A stretch of 24,168 nt of DNA from Chloroflexota bacterium. Lineage in GTDB: Bacteria; Chloroflexota; Dormibacteria; Dormibacterales; Dormibacteraceae. Shown one piece after another: positions 13,793 through 21,426 of this stretch. Under the pieces are notes generated by a model that was not told the DNA's origin, ran no database searches, and was given only the letters and a program-made list of their open reading frames with translations. The DNA lies in NCBI GenBank assembly GCA_005879675.1, contig VBJE01000179.1, positions 1 through 24,168 on the forward strand. Direction: 5' to 3'. Position 1 is the stretch's first letter, and each line of letters begins with the position of its first letter. Made by a program: the position numbers and the translations under genes.

Positions 13793-15376
13793 TTAGCGCC
13801 GCGCCTCTTCCAGCAGCTCCTGCGCACGAGCGACGGCCTTGGCGGTGACGCCGCCGCTCATCATCCGCGCCAGCTCCGCCGCCTTCTCGGCTTCCGTGGC
13901 CAGCTCGCGCACGGTGACGACGTTGCGGCCGTCGCGACCTGGCGTCTTCTCGATCACAAGGTGATGGTCGGCGAACGACGCGATCTGCGCGAGGTGCGTG
14001 ACGACCAGCACCTGGTGGCGCACGCCAAGCGCTTTGAGACGAAGACCCACCTGGATCGCCGCCTCGCCGCCGATCCCGGCGTCGACCTCGTCGAACACCA
14101 TGGTCGGCATGCGGTCTGCGTCGGCGGCGACGGTCTTGATCGCCAGCATGACCCGGGCCAGCTCGCCTCCCGATGCGACCCTGGCCAGTGGCGCGAGCGG
14201 TTCCCCCGGGTTGGCGGAAAACATCATCTCCGCGGACTCCGCCCCGGTCGGGTCGATCTCGCTCAGCGGCCTCAGGGCGACCTCGAAGCGCGAAGCCTCC
14301 AGTCGCAGACCCTCGAGCTCCGCCGCGACGGCCTTCGCCAGACGGGAAGCGGAGCCTGCCCTTGCGCTTGACAGGCCTGCCGCAGCCGCCTCCAGGCTGT
14401 CGCGCCGCCCCGCCCTTTCCGCCTCCGCCGCCGCCAGCGCCGACTCGAGGTCCTCGGTGGCACCGAGCTGCGTTTCGAGACGCTGGCGCTCCTCGAGCGC
14501 GGCCTCGATCGACCCGCCGTACTTGCGCTTCACAGCCTCGAGCTCTGCCAGCCGAGACTCGATCGCCTCGAGGCGCGCGGGGTCCGAGTCCAGGACCTCG
14601 ACGTAGCGCCTCACCTCGGCGGCGACGTCGGTGGTCTCCTCGGCGAGCGTCCGCAGGCGCGCGGCGGCGTCGGAGAGGCGAGGATCCAGGCCTGCTGCCG
14701 ACCTCAACGCGGACGCGGCGCGCGCGACGCCCTCTTCGCGCAGGGCGTCCACCGCCTCCTGGCCCAGCTCGCCCAGGCGGGCCGCGTGACGGATCGCCGC
14801 GCGCTCCGCCGTCAGCGCGTCATCCTCGCCGGGTCGCGGATCCGCCTTGCGGAGCTCATCGAGCTGCCAGCGCAGGTACTCCTGCTCGCGCTTGCCGCGC
14901 GAGCGCACCTGCTCGATGTCCCGCAGCGTGTTCGCCGCCTTGACCCAGGCCGCGTAAGCGGTCGCAACCACGGCGCGAGCGTCCAGGGCGCCCGCGTACG
15001 CGTCCAGAAGCTCGGTCTGGGCCTGGGCGTCGAGGAGCGCCTGGTGCTCGTGCTGGCCATGCACCGCCACCAGCTTTGCGCCGAGCTCTCGCAGCTGAGC
15101 GGGGGTCGCGGCGCGGCCGTCGATGCGGGCGGTGGAGCGCTTGCCGATCTCGCGCTGGAGGACGACCGAGTCGAAGGCGGCCTCGACCGTGGCGCGCGCG
15201 GCGCCGTGCCTGACCTGGTCGGCCCCGCCCCGCGAGCCAAGAGCGAGGCTCAGGGCATCGATGAGGAGCGACTTGCCACTACCGGTCTCGCCGGTCAGAA
15301 GGTTGAGCCCGGGACCGAACCGCACCGCCGCTTCCGCGACCAGGGCGAGGTCGCGGACATTCAGCTCCTTGAGCAT
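13793..15376 (-). CDS. recN: DNA repair protein RecN
   Basis: SMC-like ATPase acting in double-strand-break repair. Motifs: Walker A GETGSGKS (29-36), HGQHEHQALLD (about 108-118), a long coiled-coil-rich centre (Ala/Glu/Arg/Leu-rich, about 150-350), ABC signature VASGGELARVMLAIK, Walker B MVFDEVDAGIGG, and VTHLAQIASFADHH. At 527 residues it is shorter than the usual 550-560. Part of the deficit is in the N-terminal lobe: VEAAFD runs almost straight into VLQREI (residues 64-76), where Bacillus RecN has about 20 more residues. Starts at ATG, 4 bases after the nadK stop. The tlyA-nadK-recN order is as in Mycobacterium. Confidence 0.95.
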   Translation of the reverse strand: MLKELNVRDLALVAEAAVRFGPGLNLLTGETGSGKSLLIDALSLALGSRGGADQVRHGAARATVEAAFDSVVLQREIGKRSTARIDGRAATPAQLRELGAKLVAVHGQHEHQALLDAQAQTELLDAYAGALDARAVVATAYAAWVKAANTLRDIEQVRSRGKREQEYLRWQLDELRKADPRPGEDDALTAERAAIRHAARLGELGQEAVDALREEGVARAASALRSAAGLDPRLSDAAARLRTLAEETTDVAAEVRRYVEVLDSDPARLEAIESRLAELEAVKRKYGGSIEAALEERQRLETQLGATEDLESALAAAEAERAGRRDSLEAAAAGLSSARAGSASRLAKAVAAELEGLRLEASRFEVALRPLSEIDPTGAESAEMMFSANPGEPLAPLARVASGGELARVMLAIKTVAADADRMPTMVFDEVDAGIGGEAAIQVGLRLKALGVRHQVLVVTHLAQIASFADHHLVIEKTPGRDGRNVVTVRELATEAEKAAELARMMSGGVTAKAVARAQELLEEARR

Positions 15377-15380
15377 CGCG

Positions 15381-16223
15381 CTACTTCTTGGGAACCAGGG
15401 GCCGGCCCCACCCCAGCTTGTCGCCCAGCCGCTGGTAGAAGCTCTCCGGCGGGCTGAACCGAATGACCTTCAGCCGCTTCGCATGCGATCCGCACCTGAC
15501 CACGTCGCCGATACCCACGTCTTGTGCCCGGCCCTGGCCGTCGACCCGCATCTCCGCGGGGCCCCGCACCACGCTGAGGCTGATGTCCTGACCTGGCGCG
15601 AAAACAATGGGACGGACCGTGAGCGCAAAAGGACTCATCGGCACGAGGACGAGGTCCTCCAGGGTTGGCTCCAGGATCGGACCGCCGCTGGCCAAGGCGT
15701 ACGCCGTGGACCCGCTCGCGGTGGCGACGATGGCGCCGTCAGCGTCGATCACACCGACCCGCTGCCCACCCACGTCGATCTCGAGGCGCAGGATTCGAGC
15801 GTCGCCCGAATGGTCGACGACGACCTCGTTGAGACCGATGTCCCGCACCGTGGCTCCGTCCTTCCGGACGAGCGTCACCTGGAGCATCGTGCGCTCCTCG
15901 ATTCGGTACGAGCCGTCGAGGTAGCGGCTCAAGCCTGCCGCCATCTCGTGGGCTTCGATCTCGGTGAGAAAGCCCAGATGTCCATGGTTGACGCCGAGGA
16001 TCGGGATGTCGCGCGGTGCCGCGAGCCGCGCGCCGGCCAGGAATGTTCCGTCGCCGCCGAGCGTGAGCAACAGGTCAGTGCCGCTCAGCAGGTCCGCGGC
16101 CGCCTCCGGTTTGGCGTCTCGTTTCAGCTCGAGGGCTTCCACCTGGCGCGCGTTCAGCGCGCCGAAGAGATCGTCGACCTCGTCCTGCTCGACGCCTGAG
16201 CCGCGAATCAGGCAGACCTTCAC
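15381..16223 (-). CDS. nadK: NAD kinase
   Basis: Makes NADP from NAD and ATP or polyphosphate. The 280-residue protein has the family signature GGDGT (56-60), GVNHGHLGFLTEI (77-89), LNEVVV (131-136), the nucleotide-binding VATASGSTAYALASGGPI block, and MSPFALTVRPIV. The start is GTG in a 4-base GTGA overlap with the tlyA stop, with GGAG five bases upstream. Confidence 0.96.
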   Translation of the reverse strand: MKVCLIRGSGVEQDEVDDLFGALNARQVEALELKRDAKPEAAADLLSGTDLLLTLGGDGTFLAGARLAAPRDIPILGVNHGHLGFLTEIEAHEMAAGLSRYLDGSYRIEERTMLQVTLVRKDGATVRDIGLNEVVVDHSGDARILRLEIDVGGQRVGVIDADGAIVATASGSTAYALASGGPILEPTLEDLVLVPMSPFALTVRPIVFAPGQDISLSVVRGPAEMRVDGQGRAQDVGIGDVVRCGSHAKRLKVIRFSPPESFYQRLGDKLGWGRPLVPKK

Positions 16224-16942
16224 GGCTGCTCCGGTTGCAGGTGAACGAAGATCTCACGGTTTCCCTCTGCGCCCGCGACCTCCGACGCGACCTCGCCTAT
16301 GACGGCATAGCCGTTCGCACCGCACCACTCCCGAAATCGCGACAGCGCGGATTCGAGCGCGGCCTGGTTGCGCACGATGCCCCCCTTCCCCACCTCCGAC
16401 CGCCCCACCTCGAACTGCGGCTTGAAGAGAGCGACAACCTCGGCGCCCGGCGCCGCGCGCCGGATCGCCGGCAGCACCTTGTCCAGGCTGATGAACGACA
16501 CGTCGATCACCACCAGGCTGACCGGTTCGGGAAATGGGTCCAGGTCGCGCGCGTTGACGCGCTCGATCACCACCACCCGGGGGTCCTGGCGCAGTCGCCA
16601 GTGCAGCAGGCCCCGTCCGACGTCGATGGCGTAGACCCTGGCCGCGTCCCGCCGTAAGAGGACGTCCGTGAAGCCGCCGGTCGAGGCGCCGATGTCGGCG
16701 CACACGCGACCGTCGGGGTGGACGCCGAAGCGCTCGAGCGCGGGCGCCAGCTTGAGGGCGCCGCGGCTCGCGTACGAAGGCGCCGAGTCGACCGCGATCG
16801 GCGCGTCCTCGCTGACGGTGCGGGAAGGGCTCCGGACCGTCTCCCCCGCCACGCGAACCTTGCCGGCGAGGATCAGCGCCTGCGCGCGCTCGCGCGACTC
16901 CGCCAGGCCGTTCTTGGTCACGAGCACGTCGAGGCGCGGCAA
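16220..16942 (-). CDS. tlyA: TlyA family rRNA 2'-O-methyltransferase
   Basis: TlyA methylates ribose 2'-hydroxyls of rRNA and, in mycobacteria, sets capreomycin sensitivity; it is often annotated as hemolysin. The 240 residues comprise an N-terminal S4 domain (RLDVLVTKNGLAESRERAQ, residues 3-21) and an FtsJ-like methyltransferase with DIGASTGGFTDVLL (about 84-97), VVIDVSFISL, and FKPQFEVGR near 170. The start is TTG at 16940-16942, one base after the previous stop. Whether it modifies 16S, 23S or both cannot be told. Confidence 0.94.
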   Translation of the reverse strand: MPRLDVLVTKNGLAESRERAQALILAGKVRVAGETVRSPSRTVSEDAPIAVDSAPSYASRGALKLAPALERFGVHPDGRVCADIGASTGGFTDVLLRRDAARVYAIDVGRGLLHWRLRQDPRVVVIERVNARDLDPFPEPVSLVVIDVSFISLDKVLPAIRRAAPGAEVVALFKPQFEVGRSEVGKGGIVRNQAALESALSRFREWCGANGYAVIGEVASEVAGAEGNREIFVHLQPEQP

Positions 16943-16943
16943 C

Positions 16944-17357
16944 TCAGAGAATCAAACCGACGGCGAGGCCGATCGCGGCTCCGGCCAGGACTTCCATCGG
17001 CGTGTGCCCAAGCAGCTCGCGCAGCCTCGCCTCCTGGACGCCGCGCATGTGCACGAGGTCCTCGACCAGGCGGTTCAGGACCTCGGCCTGGCGGCCCGCC
17101 GCCCGCCGGAGGCCGGCCGCGTCGTACATGACCACGAAGGTGAAGATAAGGGCGATCGCGAACGCGGCGGAACCCAGCCCCGCATATTTACCGACCGCGG
17201 TGGTGAGGCCCATGACGATCGCGCTGTGGCTGCTCGGCATGCCGCCGGTCTCGGCCAGGACTCGGAGGTTCAGGCGACGCTGGCGGACGGATGTCAGCGT
17301 CACCTTGGCCGCCTGCGCGAAGGCCCAGGCGACGATCGGTGCCAGGAGAAATCTCAC
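16944..17357 (-). CDS. Divergent PAP2/DUF212 (YuiD-like) membrane protein
   Basis: A 137-residue membrane protein. The family signature GGMPSSHSAIVMGLTTAVG (38-56) resembles the PAP2 phosphatase SxxxH motif. It is followed by VVMYDAAGLRRAAGRQA (75-91), and near the C-terminus LLGHTPMEVLAGAAIGL. DUF212 proteins are distantly related to phosphatidic acid phosphatases, but their activity has not been settled as far as I know. The GTG start overlaps the xseB stop in GTGA. Wedged between xseB and tlyA in the long run. Confidence 0.88.
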   Translation of the reverse strand: MRFLLAPIVAWAFAQAAKVTLTSVRQRRLNLRVLAETGGMPSSHSAIVMGLTTAVGKYAGLGSAAFAIALIFTFVVMYDAAGLRRAAGRQAEVLNRLVEDLVHMRGVQEARLRELLGHTPMEVLAGAAIGLAVGLIL

Positions 17358-17548
17358 TCAGACAGCAATTTTGCGGCTTCCCCGGCGCGGGCCTTCAGCT
17401 TCGCCAGGCTCGATTCGGCTTCGGTATGCAGGCGCAGCGCCCTCTGGTGGGCCGCGACCAGCTCCTCCAGGGGCGACGAGCCGTCAGCCAGGACAGCGAT
17501 CGTCTTCTCGAGCTCGGCGAGGATGGCATCGAAGCCGCGCTCGCTCAA
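17354..17548 (-). CDS. xseB: Exodeoxyribonuclease VII small subunit (XseB-like)
   Basis: A 64-residue helical protein fitting the XseB pattern: FDAILAELEKTIAVL, then GSSPLEELVAAHQRALRL, then a charged helix ending in Lys-Leu-Leu. XseB binds the catalytic XseA subunit to degrade single-stranded DNA. XseA, usually encoded next door, is not in this window, so the call rests on the small size, the L-E/P-L-E-E pattern and position near nusB and tlyA. The start is TTG in a TTGA overlap with nusB. Confidence 0.75.
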   Translation of the reverse strand: MSERGFDAILAELEKTIAVLADGSSPLEELVAAHQRALRLHTEAESSLAKLKARAGEAAKLLSE

Positions 17549-17949
17549 GTCGCGGTCGCGGCCACGCGGCCGAGGACGCCGTTGACGAACCGCCCCGCCT
17601 CGTCGCCGGAGAATGTCTTCGCGAGCTCGATGGACTCGTTGATGGCTGCCTTGGTCGGCACCTTGCGGTCGATCGCGATCTCGTACACCGCGATGCGGAG
17701 GATGACGCGGTCCACCTTCGCCATCTGCTCGAGGCGCCAGTGCTCCGAGGTCTCGCTCAGGATGGCATCGAGCTTCTCTCGGTTGGCGATCACGCCATTG
17801 ACCAGCTGGCGCGCAAAGTCAGTCACGTCCTCGGTCGCGGCCCCCTCGGCTGCCTGGTAGCTGAGCACCTCTTCGACGTCGTCGCCGCCGACTTCGAGCT
17901 GGAACAGGACTTTCAGCGCCAGCTCACGCGCCTGGTGCCGCTTTCCCAC
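17545..17949 (-). CDS. nusB: Transcription antitermination protein NusB
   Basis: RNA-binding partner of NusE (S10) in rRNA antitermination. A 134-residue all-helical protein with ARELALKVLFQLEVG (7-21), DFARQLVNGVIANREKLD, and the C-terminal signature ILRIAVYEI and VPTKAAINESIELAKTF with FVNGVLGRV. The start is GTG at 17947-17949 with GAAGG just upstream. The efp-nusB proximity is as in Actinobacteria, with the Asp23 gene inserted between them here. Confidence 0.95.
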   Translation of the reverse strand: MGKRHQARELALKVLFQLEVGGDDVEEVLSYQAAEGAATEDVTDFARQLVNGVIANREKLDAILSETSEHWRLEQMAKVDRVILRIAVYEIAIDRKVPTKAAINESIELAKTFSGDEAGRFVNGVLGRVAATAT

Positions 17950-17956
17950 GGGCCTT

Positions 17957-18307
17957 CTACGTGGCGAAGGCGACGCTCGACACGAAGACGTTCACCTCGC
18001 CGACCTCCAGGCCCAGCATGCGCTCGGTCGCCTCGACGACGTTGGCCTGAACCGCCGCCGCCACATCGGCGAGCTTGGCCTCCGAGTCGACCGTGAGGAA
18101 GACCTCGAGGTGGATCGATCGGTCGCCCTCGATGTGCACGCGGACCCCGCGATGCGCCGCCTGACGCCGCACCCAGTCACCGAAGTGACGGGCCGCGGCC
18201 TCGTCCATCCCCTCCACGCCTTCGACCTCGCACGCGGCCAGCGCTGCGATGCTCGCGATCACCTCGTTGGCCACACGGACCGCCCCCAGGGAACCGTTCT
18301 CGCTCAT
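17957..18307 (-). CDS. Asp23/Gls24 family envelope stress protein
   Basis: A 116-residue Asp23-domain protein: VANEVIASIAALAACEVEGVEGM near the N-terminus in two blocks, then VRVHIEGDRSIHLEVFLTVD, and VNVFVSSVAF at the C-terminus. Family members in Gram-positives associate with the membrane through AmaP and are linked to cell-wall stress. Copies next to nusB are common in Firmicutes. Starts at ATG, 12 bases after the efp stop, with AGGGCGG upstream. No transmembrane segment. Confidence 0.9.
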   Translation of the reverse strand: MSENGSLGAVRVANEVIASIAALAACEVEGVEGMDEAAARHFGDWVRRQAAHRGVRVHIEGDRSIHLEVFLTVDSEAKLADVAAAVQANVVEATERMLGLEVGEVNVFVSSVAFAT

Positions 18308-18319
18308 AACCGCCCTAGG

Positions 18320-18877
18320 TTACGCCCGCTCGACATAGGTTTGGTCGCGCGTGTCGACACGGATCACGTCACCCGACTGGATGAAAAGCGGGACCTGGAC
18401 CGTCGCTCCGGTCTCCAGCTTCGCCGGCTTGGTCGCCCCGGAGACGGTGTCGCCCCTGAACCCCGGGTCCGTCGAAACCACCTTGAGGTCGACGTTGATC
18501 GGCAGCTCGACGCCGATCAGCCGGTCACGGTAGCGCTGAAGAAAAACGGAGCTGCCCTCCTTCAACATCGGCAGGACCGATTCGAGCATGTCCTCATCCA
18601 CCGGCACCTGGTCATACGTCTTGGTGTCCATGAAGTAGTGATGCGTGCCGTCGGAGTAGCTGTAAGTCGCCTCGGTGCTGTCGATGCGGACGGCGCGGTA
18701 CTTGTCGCCACTGCGGAAGCTCTGCTCGAAGTTCGAGCCGGTGAGCACGTTACGCAGCTTGGCCTTGATCACCGCGCCGGCGCGCGCGAGCTTGATGTGC
18801 TCGACGCTGACGATGGACAGCAGCTGGCCGTCCATCTCGAACATCATCCCGTTGCGAAAATCGTTGGTTGAAATCAT
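18320..18877 (-). CDS. efp: Elongation factor P with an unusual modification loop
   Basis: Relieves ribosome stalling at polyproline stretches. The 185-residue protein has the three expected domains: KOW-like N-terminus (MISTNDFRNGMMFEMDG), central OB domain, and C-terminal OB domain ending GDVIRVDTRDQTYVERA. The tip loop normally reads K-P-G-K/R-G; here residues 29-34 are KLARAG, so Arg32 is at the tip but the flanking Pro and both Gly are replaced. No EarP, EpmA/B or YmfI-like modification gene is in the window. The ATG start overlaps the aroQ stop (ATGA). Confidence 0.95.
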   Translation of the reverse strand: MISTNDFRNGMMFEMDGQLLSIVSVEHIKLARAGAVIKAKLRNVLTGSNFEQSFRSGDKYRAVRIDSTEATYSYSDGTHHYFMDTKTYDQVPVDEDMLESVLPMLKEGSSVFLQRYRDRLIGVELPINVDLKVVSTDPGFRGDTVSGATKPAKLETGATVQVPLFIQSGDVIRVDTRDQTYVERA

Positions 18878-19305
18878 TGTTTCGCTAAGAACTCCAACGC
18901 GAGCTCATATCCCGCAAAACCTAGTCCGGTGATCACGCCGCGGGCGGCCCGCGCGGTCACGCTGCGGGAGCGGAACTCCTCGCGCGCGTGGATGTTCGAG
19001 AGGTGGACCTCCACGACCGGAAGCGCGAGCGCCTGGAGACAATCGTAGAGCGCGAGCGAGTAGTGGGACAGCGCGCCCGGATTGATGACGACGCCCGCTG
19101 AGCCCGGCGCGTGCTGCTGCAGGAAGTCGATGATCTGGCCCTCGTGGTTGCTCTGAAAAAGGCTCACCTCCCAGCCGAGCTCCTTGGCCTTGGCCTCGAC
19201 GGTCTTGTTCAGATCGTCCAGCGAGCGGGTGCCGTAGATCTCGGGCTCGCGCTTGCCGAGCAGGTTCAGGTTGGGGCCGTTGACGACCACCACCCGTTTG
19301 CTCAT
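18874..19305 (-). CDS. aroQ: 3-dehydroquinate dehydratase, type II
   Basis: Third step of the shikimate pathway (3-dehydroquinate to 3-dehydroshikimate). A 143-residue type II enzyme: NGPNLNLLGKREPEIYG (9-25, catalytic Tyr24), QSNHEGQIIDFL, INPGALSHYSLALYD, and VEVHLSNIHAREEFRSRS with the catalytic His. The ATG start overlaps the aroB stop in ATGA, with AGGT upstream. The upstream open frame is a shadow inside aroB. Confidence 0.96.
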   Translation of the reverse strand: MSKRVVVVNGPNLNLLGKREPEIYGTRSLDDLNKTVEAKAKELGWEVSLFQSNHEGQIIDFLQQHAPGSAGVVINPGALSHYSLALYDCLQALALPVVEVHLSNIHAREEFRSRSVTARAARGVITGLGFAGYELALEFLAKQ

Positions 19306-20378
19306 GCCAGCGACCTGGTGACTACACGGCGGACCAGCGCGCCCGGGACCGCGTGTCCAGGCTCGGCGTGCCCGATCCTGCGTGGCATCACCCACGCCAC
19401 CCTGCCGCGCCGCGCCTTCTTGTCGAGCGCGATCGCAGCCAGCACCTTCTTCGCGTCCGCGCTCGGTGGCCGGTCGGGGAGGCCGAACGAGGCCAGGAGC
19501 TCGTCCTGCGACTCGACCAGGCGCTTGCTGCACAGGTCCATGGCGACGGCGATCCGCGCCGCGACCCTCATTCCGAACGCGACAGCGCGGCCGTGGCTGA
19601 CACGAAATCCCGTCGCCGCCTCCAGCGCGTGGCCCGCCGTATGGCCGTAGTTGAGGATCGCTCGCGGGCCGCGGTCGCGCTCGTCCTTGGCGACGACCAG
19701 CGCCTTGGCGGCGACGCAGCGGAAGACGATCCTCTCGAGCATCGCGGGGTCGCGGTCGGCGAGCCGCGGCGTGTTGCGCTGCAGGAGGTCGAAGAGTCCT
19801 CGGTCCATGGCGACGGCGTACTTTACAACCTCGGCGAACGCGTCCCGGTAGCTCGCGGGGGGCAGCGTCTCGATGGCCGCGAGATCGGAGATCACGGCCG
19901 ACGGCTGCCAGAAGGCGCCGATCGCGTTCTTCGACCGCCGGCCGTTGACGCCCGCCTTGCCCCCGATGCTCGAGTCGACCATGGCCAGGAGCGTCGTCGG
20001 CACGGCCACCAGGCGCACGCCTCGCTGCCACATGGCGGCGGCGAGGCCGGCGACGTCCCCGACCGTCCCGCCTCCCACGGCGATCACGCAGCCGCCACGG
20101 TCGACCTTCTGGCGCTCGAGAAAGGTCAGGACCCGCTCGAGCTGGGCCAGCGATTTGGACCGCTCGCCGGCGGGCAGGACAAGCAGCGAAGTCTTCAGCC
20201 CCGCGCGCTTGATCGCCTTGGCGACCTTGAGCGCCCATGGCCGCACGTTGGTGTCGGTCACGATCGCGGCTCCGGTCGGGTCGAGCCGTGTGATCGCGTT
20301 GCGCAGCTCCCGGTGGAGGTTGGAGCCGATCACGACCGGGTAGCTCCCGGTCGACGAGTCGAGGATCAGGCGGACCAC
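19302..20378 (-). CDS. aroB: 3-dehydroquinate synthase
   Basis: Second shikimate step, converting DAHP to 3-dehydroquinate with NAD and a metal. The 358-residue protein has the NAD-binding GGGTVGDVAGLAAA (102-115), PTTLLAMVDSSIGGKAGVN (127-145), the metal-ligand motif NYGHTAGHALE, and HGRAVAFGMR. The start is GTG at 20376-20378, overlapping aroK by 13 bases; the longer open frame lies inside aroK and is arginine-rich shadow. Confidence 0.95.
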   Translation of the reverse strand: MVRLILDSSTGSYPVVIGSNLHRELRNAITRLDPTGAAIVTDTNVRPWALKVAKAIKRAGLKTSLLVLPAGERSKSLAQLERVLTFLERQKVDRGGCVIAVGGGTVGDVAGLAAAMWQRGVRLVAVPTTLLAMVDSSIGGKAGVNGRRSKNAIGAFWQPSAVISDLAAIETLPPASYRDAFAEVVKYAVAMDRGLFDLLQRNTPRLADRDPAMLERIVFRCVAAKALVVAKDERDRGPRAILNYGHTAGHALEAATGFRVSHGRAVAFGMRVAARIAVAMDLCSKRLVESQDELLASFGLPDRPPSADAKKVLAAIALDKKARRGRVAWVMPRRIGHAEPGHAVPGALVRRVVTRSLA

Positions 20379-20926
20379 AGCTTCATCACGTCCACCGCCA
20401 CCTCGGTGGCGTCGCGGTCGGCGTCGACGCGGTGCGTGGCCTGCTCGTAGCGAGGGCGGCGCCTTTCGAAAAGCGCCTCGACCTCTTCGCGCGAACGCCC
20501 CGCGACGACGGGCCGTCCCGGCGTGTGGCCGATGCGGCTCCACAACGTCGCGAATGGAGCTTCGAGGTAGACGGAGGTGGCCCGCTTCGAGATCAAGGCC
20601 CAGTTATCGTCGTCGATCACCGCGCCGCCGCCCAGGGCGGCGACAGTGCCCGGACGGAGCGCCATCGGCAGCAGCTCTTTCTCCCAGGCTCGAAACACGG
20701 ACTCGTTGTGGGTGGCGAAGATGTCCGCGATCGGCATCCCCGCCTTGTCCTCGACCATGAGGTCGAGGTCGGCGAAAGATGCGTGAGCGCGTTCCGCGAC
20801 GAGGGCGCCGACCAGCGTCTTGCCGGACCCCATGAAGCCGACCAGCGCGAGCGGCCGGCGGAAATCGCTAGACGCCGGAAGGGTTCGCCGGCACCGGCGC
20901 CCCGGCCGCCGGCGTGGTTGCGCCAC
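20366..20926 (-). CDS. aroK: Shikimate kinase, start codon uncertain
   Basis: Fifth shikimate step, phosphorylating shikimate. Core motifs: ALVGFMGSGKTLVG (P-loop), DLDLMVEDKAG, IFATHNESVFRAWEKELL, ALGGGAVI, and the lid/adenine region VYLEAPFATLWSRIG with GRPVV. Homologues start a few residues before the P-loop strand; here no ATG, GTG or TTG lies between the upstream stop (20868-20870) and that strand. The nearest canonical start is GTG at 20924-20926, giving 186 residues but an arginine-rich 26-residue extension overlapping the PH gene by 59 bases. CTG at 20843-20845 would start inside the strand. The conserved core begins at about 20863. Confidence 0.88.
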   Translation of the reverse strand: MAQPRRRPGRRCRRTLPASSDFRRPLALVGFMGSGKTLVGALVAERAHASFADLDLMVEDKAGMPIADIFATHNESVFRAWEKELLPMALRPGTVAALGGGAVIDDDNWALISKRATSVYLEAPFATLWSRIGHTPGRPVVAGRSREEVEALFERRRPRYEQATHRVDADRDATEVAVDVMKLWSA

Positions 20927-21410
20927 CGCCGCGACGCTTCTCCGACTGGACGAAAACCTGGTCGCGGAAGTCGCCCGGCTTGGGGAGATGGTCCAGGATC
21001 TCGGCGCCCTGCGCGCCGGCGGCGTCGACCTCGACGCGCCCGTAGCCGATGATCCGGCCGAGCAATGACTGCCGGGTGGTGCAGTCCTGCACACGGTCGA
21101 TGGGGATGATCTTCTCCTGGCGGCTGAAGACGCCCGACTGGATGGTGATTCGCTGGTCCGTGAGCGTGTACGTCACCGACTGCCACCGGATCCACACGAC
21201 GATGACCCACAGGATCGCAAGCGCGACCACGCCCAGCGTCAGGAACGTCCGGAGCTTCGGCACGTAGTAGCCATCGGGGCCGAGCAAGGTGAAGTCGGAG
21301 ACGAGCACGACGACGAGCAGGACCACCGGGACCACGAGGCTCTTGACCAGGGTGATCCAGTGCGGGTGGTCCTTGAGGATGAGGTTTTCGCCAGGCAGCA
21401 TCTTGCTCAT
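20868..21410 (-). CDS. Membrane protein with bacterial PH domain (DUF304/bPH2)
   Basis: A 180-residue protein with two hydrophobic segments (about 24-43 and 56-75) followed by a bacterial PH-like domain: YTLTDQRITIQSGVFSRQEK, IIPIDRVQDCTTRQSLLGRI, and GYGRVEVDAAG. The tail (about 155-180) is Gly/Ala/Pro-rich. The layout matches the YdbS/YdbT-type families of unknown molecular role. It sits where aroC is found in the related mycobacterial locus. ATG start 16 bases after the peptidase stop; AGGGGA is 13 bases upstream, rather far. Confidence 0.85.
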   Translation of the reverse strand: MSKMLPGENLILKDHPHWITLVKSLVVPVVLLVVVLVSDFTLLGPDGYYVPKLRTFLTLGVVALAILWVIVVWIRWQSVTYTLTDQRITIQSGVFSRQEKIIPIDRVQDCTTRQSLLGRIIGYGRVEVDAAGAQGAEILDHLPKPGDFRDQVFVQSEKRRGGGATTPAAGAPVPANPSGV

Positions 21411-21426
21411 GGCCGGCTATTGTCCC

